Assembly (NCBI RefSeq): GCF_001039355.2
Contig: NW_019773921.1
Coordinates: 1,865 to 27,369, forward strand
Origin: Lingula anatina
Taxonomy: Eukaryota; Brachiopoda; Lingulata; Lingulida; Lingulidae
Reading direction: 5' to 3'
DNA length: 25,505 bases
How positions within the stretch are numbered: the first letter of the stretch is position 1; each line of letters starts with the position of its first letter. Position numbers and translations under genes: made by a program. The notes under the pieces are model-generated. The model was not told the origin of the DNA. It searched no databases and worked only from the letters and a program-made list of their open reading frames with translations. This document shows, piece by piece, positions 21,311 through 25,505 of the stretch.

Positions 21311-21914
21311 AGCATTCACATATATTATACACGTGTAGCTAATAAATAACAAAACAATAAATATTTCTTCATGTATTTGAGTTTAGACGATTTTATGTAT
21401 TTGAGTTGAGACGAATTACGAGATAAGAAAACCTTCAGCTCTGCATGATTTAATCAGAAGTAGCTTTATAACTGAACGTCTACCCTCATTGCAAGGTAGG
21501 ATAAAAGAAATGTCTTGAACAGAAATGTTTTTAACCCGCAGTGCTATGTAAACAACCGAATGATTATGCTCATCCTACGGTAAAAAATTAAACAGGGGTT
21601 GTGAATAATTATACCTCGATAACTAGCATGCTGCCTTTACATAAATTATGAAGGCGGTAGACTGGGTTGTGCCTTTAAATCGAGTCCATTACGGTATGAA
21701 GACAAGCGGCCTTGCATAAAGTCTGACTTGCCATGGATGCCAAGAATTATTACTGCTAATAGTGATTGATTCAAAACATGTCTAATTACGCAAATGTGCA
21801 GAGATATTCATTGGTTTGATCAAATAATGATAAAGTCACTGAACACAAGCCATATTTCATATTGCCGTTAGACTTCTTGGGTAACCACAATTTTCATCAT
21901 GAAAACGCACGTGC

Positions 21915-22117
21915 TCACAATTTTCCTATTTTGTTGCAGAAACACAATGTTCTGAGGTCGTAAAAATCGTACGGTCCACATGCGTACAGAGGAGAATACA
22001 TATCCTGATAATATGGACCAACTCCGTCAAACTCTTCCAAATTGCAAACCGTGTTGAGTGCATGCCACGCCACCCACGGGAGATTATTGTAATACGCGGT
22101 AGACACAGACGCTGTTA
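21915..22117 (-). CDS. Possible terminal exon of a small secreted Cys/Tyr-rich protein
   Basis: After a good acceptor (GTCTAACAG, exon from about 22117) an open frame of about 66 codons runs to TGA at 21915. It contains TAYYNNLPWVAWHALNTVC, then VGPYYQDMYSPLYACGPYDF and TLCFCNKIGKL. The four cysteines, many aromatic residues and locally higher GC content look more like coding sequence than the surrounding DNA. There is no ATG in the segment and I found no matching first exon. I do not recognise the family. It lies in the part of copy 1's flank that is absent beside copy 2. Confidence 0.3.
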
Positions 22118-22254
22118 GACATGTGACGTTTAATCAACATATTTTGATAGTAGACTTAACTGTGTATTAATTTAGTGATATTTGACAGAATCCTCAGAAT
22201 TTAAGCGCATTTGCTGTAGGATTTCTATTAATGTCTATATATTGCTGGTCGATC

Positions 22255-22383
22255 CTCTATCAATGAAGCATCTTAAAATGTGTGTTTAGCTCTTTAAATG
22301 GCAACTGTGATTCTAATTACCTTCGGTGAATAGACAGCTTATTCCACTCCATCGGTGCTATGCATAATGCTACATGGGCATGA
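22255..22383 (-). repeat. Duplicated upstream flank of the EF-hand genes, copy 1 side
   Basis: This block matches 25378-25490: both contain TTTAGCTCTTTAAATG, then GATT(C/G)TAATT, then CA(G/A)CTT and TCCA(C/T)(T/C)CC in order. It shows that the tandem duplication included upstream DNA. It lies 1.8 kb from the copy 1 start but only 0.3 kb from the copy 2 start. Confidence 0.65.
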
Positions 22384-23269
22384 TATATTTGTTGTTATAT
22401 TTCAGACTCGGTGCTCGCTATATTTATAGGTAGACGGTTTAGTGTTTGAGTGAAAATGGGTTAGCTTTGTGACTTTCCTTGTGAGTAATTGTGGATAATA
22501 TTGCGTTTTTGACATAAATAACCTCGTTTAAATAATGAAAGAGATTAAATAAAGACTACTTCAAATGTAATTTTGTGGAAGTGTGTAATAATTCAACGAA
22601 TTATTGAAATAGCATGCCCATCCTTAACGTACAGAAACTGGAAAACGTACACAATATTAGAATTATTAAAGTTTTGGTTTACCTTGAGGTTTTAAGCACT
22701 CCTGTGTATTCGTTCGGAGCAGTTGAAAAGCGAATGAAATGTTACATTATTTGCGATGTCGGGTAAGCGTTACTACGGCATGAGGGTGATTAGCATGACA
22801 AATACACCAAGTGTGAATCTTCACCTGTGGTTATTCAAAATATTGTTTTTTCAACGATATCATAAAAATATACTGTCAAAATTGAGCACTGTCAGATACA
22901 AATATATTTATACTAAAAACACTGCACTTTTGAAAATTTAAAAATAAATAATAAAAAAAAATAAATAAAATTATACTTATTGTGCAATCCAGCATTTCAG
23001 GTGTAAATTGACTTTATTATGAAATATATGGAATATTTAACCTCGTGCGATTGAGTTTTTTTTTATTACTTCAAACTATCACACCACAGTGAACTAAGCG
23101 AGCATAAACTTCCCACTGGAAAGCTGTTCACCATTTTATTAGGGTAAACGTAAACAATCATTTTTAAAGAAGTTATTAAGCAATTCAATATAGTCAGTTG
23201 TGTATGCATGTCACCAAACTAAATCTTTCATTTACACGCCTTAGAAGCTGACTGAACGATATGCACCGC

Positions 23270-23294
23270 GTGTGTGTGTTTGTGTGTGTGTGTG

Positions 23295-23332
<38 letters not shown>

Positions 23333-23399
23333 CGCGGCATGTGTATGTATTGCACTACTATTGAACATTCTTCTTTTTAAGTGTTTGTAGTTATCAATC

Positions 23400-23431
<32 letters not shown>
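23270..23431. repeat. (TG)n(AG)n and (CA)n pair
   Basis: TG then AG repeats at 23270-23329 and a CA repeat at 23400-23431, about 105 bases from the TG part. The TG and CA parts are complementary and could pair into a stem. Confidence 0.9.
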
Positions 23432-23435
<4 letters not shown>

Positions 23436-23656
23436 ACACCTAACGGGTTGGTATCATACTTCCGTAGAAACGTTTGAACAAGGGTGAACGGGACATGTTT
23501 AGTGTTCCCAAAGTTTTGGAATAAATACGGATCAGTTAGAAAGCAAAAAACAAAATGTAAAAGAAAAATGCGAAAATAGCAAATATTAATTAATGATTTG
23601 ATTCAAAGATGAGCGGTATTACATAACATATTTCTCATATACTTTCTCTGCATATT

Positions 23657-23663
23657 TTATTAT
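23657..23663 (-). terminator. Candidate polyadenylation signal of EF-hand copy 2
   Basis: TTTTATT on the plus strand is AATAAAA on the minus strand, about 95 bases beyond the stop codon at 23754. Spacing is typical for a short 3' UTR. Confidence 0.4.
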
Positions 23664-23753
23664 TTGACCATTATTTGTAATGGTATTGCAATTGAAAAGG
23701 GATGTCTATTCCAGTTCTGTAAAGCTCAAACTTTCAGACTTATGCAAACATAA

Positions 23754-25084
23754 TTAGGGAGAGGAATCCGTTATTTTCCCGTAAAGGTGCCCACCTTTTA
23801 AACTGTTGCTCACAACCCATAACAAACCGTTAATGAGCATTTCACCTTTGCTTATGGCGCCATTGTTGTTGGTATCTATTTCATAGAAAATCTCCGGGAA
23901 AGATTGAGCGCGGAATATCTTCAGAAAATTGTCAAACTCATCTTTGTCCAGAGAGTTATCTTCATTCGCATCCACAACTTCGAAGAACGTTAGGTGCCAT
24001 CCGTTCTCTATTTCCAGGTGAAACTTGTCGAGTACTTTTGTTTTGGTTTCGGCTTTTTTTGAAAGAAAGTCGTCTACTGAAACGCTTTCCAAGTTATTCT
24101 CATTCATGATGGTTTGCCACCACGTGTCCCAGATTTGGAGCAAATAAAGATTTAACTTGTCCTTTTTCTCGTCGGAATTTGTTACCATCCCTATTCTCTC
24201 TGCCGTCTTATTCACATATTCGGCTTTTTCCATCTTTCCATCCCCGTTGACGTCCATGTGTCCAATAAATGTTCTCCATTTCGCTTCCCAAAAATCATAT
24301 AAAGGCTTATTATCTTCAGGCATCTGGAAAGAAACTTGGATACTTGTATCTTAAACTTGATGATCTACTCTATTTTGACTCCTTTCTTATTTTCTGTTTG
24401 TATTTTTTCATTTGATGATTACTGCACTAATACAATTTCTGCTATACGCTGTAAACCTCAGAAAAGTCATGTCGATCTAGTTTCAGCCGAAGAAGATATC
24501 ACAATTTGCTAAAGTCGTAGAGAGCGAAAGTCAAGTTTGTTTTATTATATAAATTAAACCCCGGATGTTTTATCGCACCTCGGATAACAATTACCACCTG
24601 TTATATCGCTGTAACGGTAACATATCTTTGATAGGTGATCATGAACGTCCCCTTTATTCTGATCGGTAGAAACATGAATTACGTCATCAGTCAATATTAT
24701 GTTTGGTGATGACATCAGCGGTAAATATTGAATGCTTTCCCGGACAGCAACTAGTGCAATATACATATTGTGTTATGATATCAATCTCTTTATTAACGCT
24801 GTTGTTGTTTTACCCCTACTACGGCCTAGATTAAAATACCAACCAGTTCTGTAGCAGTTTAATTGACATAAGTGTTTTAATGTTAAAACATTTACCGTGT
24901 CAATTGTGCCACAAAATACGCAAGGTTTCAATTACGAAACATTTCATGTGCCTGTACATGCATAAAATGAACCTCACTGTATAAGTGATTGCTTTACCTT
25001 TTTACCCCGTGTCACCAGTGTGGAACCACTGTCACTCATCAACATGACAGCAAAACCTATTGTCAATAGACAGAAGAACAACAT
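23754..25084 (-). CDS. Secreted EF-hand protein (SCP-like), copy 2
   Basis: Exon 1 (24998-25084) encodes MLFFCLLTIGFAVMLM and on to RGKK. Exon 2 (23754-24323) adds 189 residues, starting MPEDNKPLYDFWEAKW after the acceptor TTTCCAG; the total is 218 residues. The exon 2 Met is not the start, because exon 1 has the same 87-base length, phase and signal-like character as in copy 1. Loops: DVNGDGKMEKAE (53-64), a degenerate second loop NENNLESVSVDD (103-114), DANEDNSLDKDE (147-158) and DTNNNGAISKGE (179-190). Three working loops of four and WDTWW between loops 1 and 2 recall invertebrate sarcoplasmic calcium-binding proteins, which are normally cytosolic and lack a signal peptide. A lumenal or extracellular calcium buffer, for example in a mineralised matrix, is inferred. 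A polypyrimidine tract and CAG at 25118-25130 mark another intron upstream of the start exon. Confidence 0.9.
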
Positions 25085-25267
25085 AATTCAGTGCGTACAG
25101 CTGTTATGCTCCCGGAACTGAAAAAAAAAAAATATTGAAGGGGTGGTAATACAATATCAGTGAAGATATGGAAAATAAACAGAGAGTTTATTAATTTAGT
25201 TTACATATCTTGTAAAGAATGGTGAATAATAGATGCACTTGAACCACGTTTCACAACGTTTCATAAC

Positions 25268-25285
25268 TATTATTATTATTATTAT
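25268..25285. repeat. (TTA)n microsatellite
   Basis: Six trinucleotide units upstream of EF-hand copy 2. Confidence 0.8.
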
Positions 25286-25377
25286 AATTGATTATAAGTC
25301 TAAAATCCATAAATTTCTTTGAAATAGTTTACAGGTAAGAATGTTTCATAGATGTTTTTAAATATATATGGTCACGA

Positions 25378-25490
25378 ATAAAACATCTTATAAAGTGTGA
25401 TTTTAGCTCTTTAAATGATGTCTTTGATTGTAATTCCCTTTTGTCAATAAACAGCTTTTCCATCCCACCTACCATGCAGCTACATGTATG
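25378..25490 (-). repeat. Duplicated upstream flank of the EF-hand genes, copy 2 side
   Basis: Counterpart of 22255-22383. Between here and the copy 2 start, the stretch around 25205-25240 (TGTAAAGAATGGTGAATAATAG) also resembles copy 1's flank near 20555-20590 (TGTACAGAATTGTGAATGATG). Both edges of the length difference are therefore visible. Confidence 0.6.
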
Positions 25491-25505
25491 GTAGGGTTGT
25501 TAAGA

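Larger units (their letters stand above)
20488..23656. other. Spacer between the EF-hand paralogues
   Basis: Contains the TCTG microsatellite, the possible Cys-rich exon and the duplicated flank. About 1.6 kb (roughly 20600-22250) has no counterpart beside copy 2. Otherwise nothing is recognisable. Confidence 0.6.

Overview
The window is nuclear DNA from an animal, probably a marine invertebrate. Its genes are split by GT-AG introns, it is AT-rich, and it is full of microsatellites, small DNA transposons and a tRNA-derived element. I cannot name the species; a mollusc, echinoderm or hemichordate would all fit. Four multi-exon genes can be assembled by hand. Each has consistent splice phases and a CDS length divisible by three, except for one single-base deletion.

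Layout. 1-4200: intergenic, with transposon remnants and no convincing gene. 4665-13818 (minus strand): a 12-exon gene for a 732-residue secreted protein with a signal peptide, an unassigned N-terminal region, a protease-associated (PA) domain and a C-terminal peptide-N-glycosidase F (PNGase F) module. 13819-17150: head-to-head intergenic region with a tRNA-Ala-like element, a fold-back element, hAT-like copies and a candidate promoter. 17151-19120 (plus strand): a 5-exon METTL27-like (WBSCR27 family) SAM-dependent methyltransferase of 209 residues. 19501-20450 and 23754-25084 (minus strand): two tandem paralogues, each a signal-peptide exon joined to a large EF-hand exon of the sarcoplasmic calcium-binding protein type. 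The copy nearer the methyltransferase has lost one base. Between them, about 1.6 kb present in one copy's flank is missing from the other's. That block contains a small cysteine- and tyrosine-rich reading frame.

The four genes do not look like one pathway; this is an ordinary gene neighbourhood. The most notable item is the animal PNGase F homologue. It keeps the main catalytic Asp and Glu and all six disulphide cysteines of the bacterial enzyme, attached to a PA domain in a secretory-pathway protein. Two of its exons have fresh partial tandem duplications in the neighbouring introns. The secreted EF-hand pair is second in interest. A 137-base run of N marks an assembly gap at 11472-11608.
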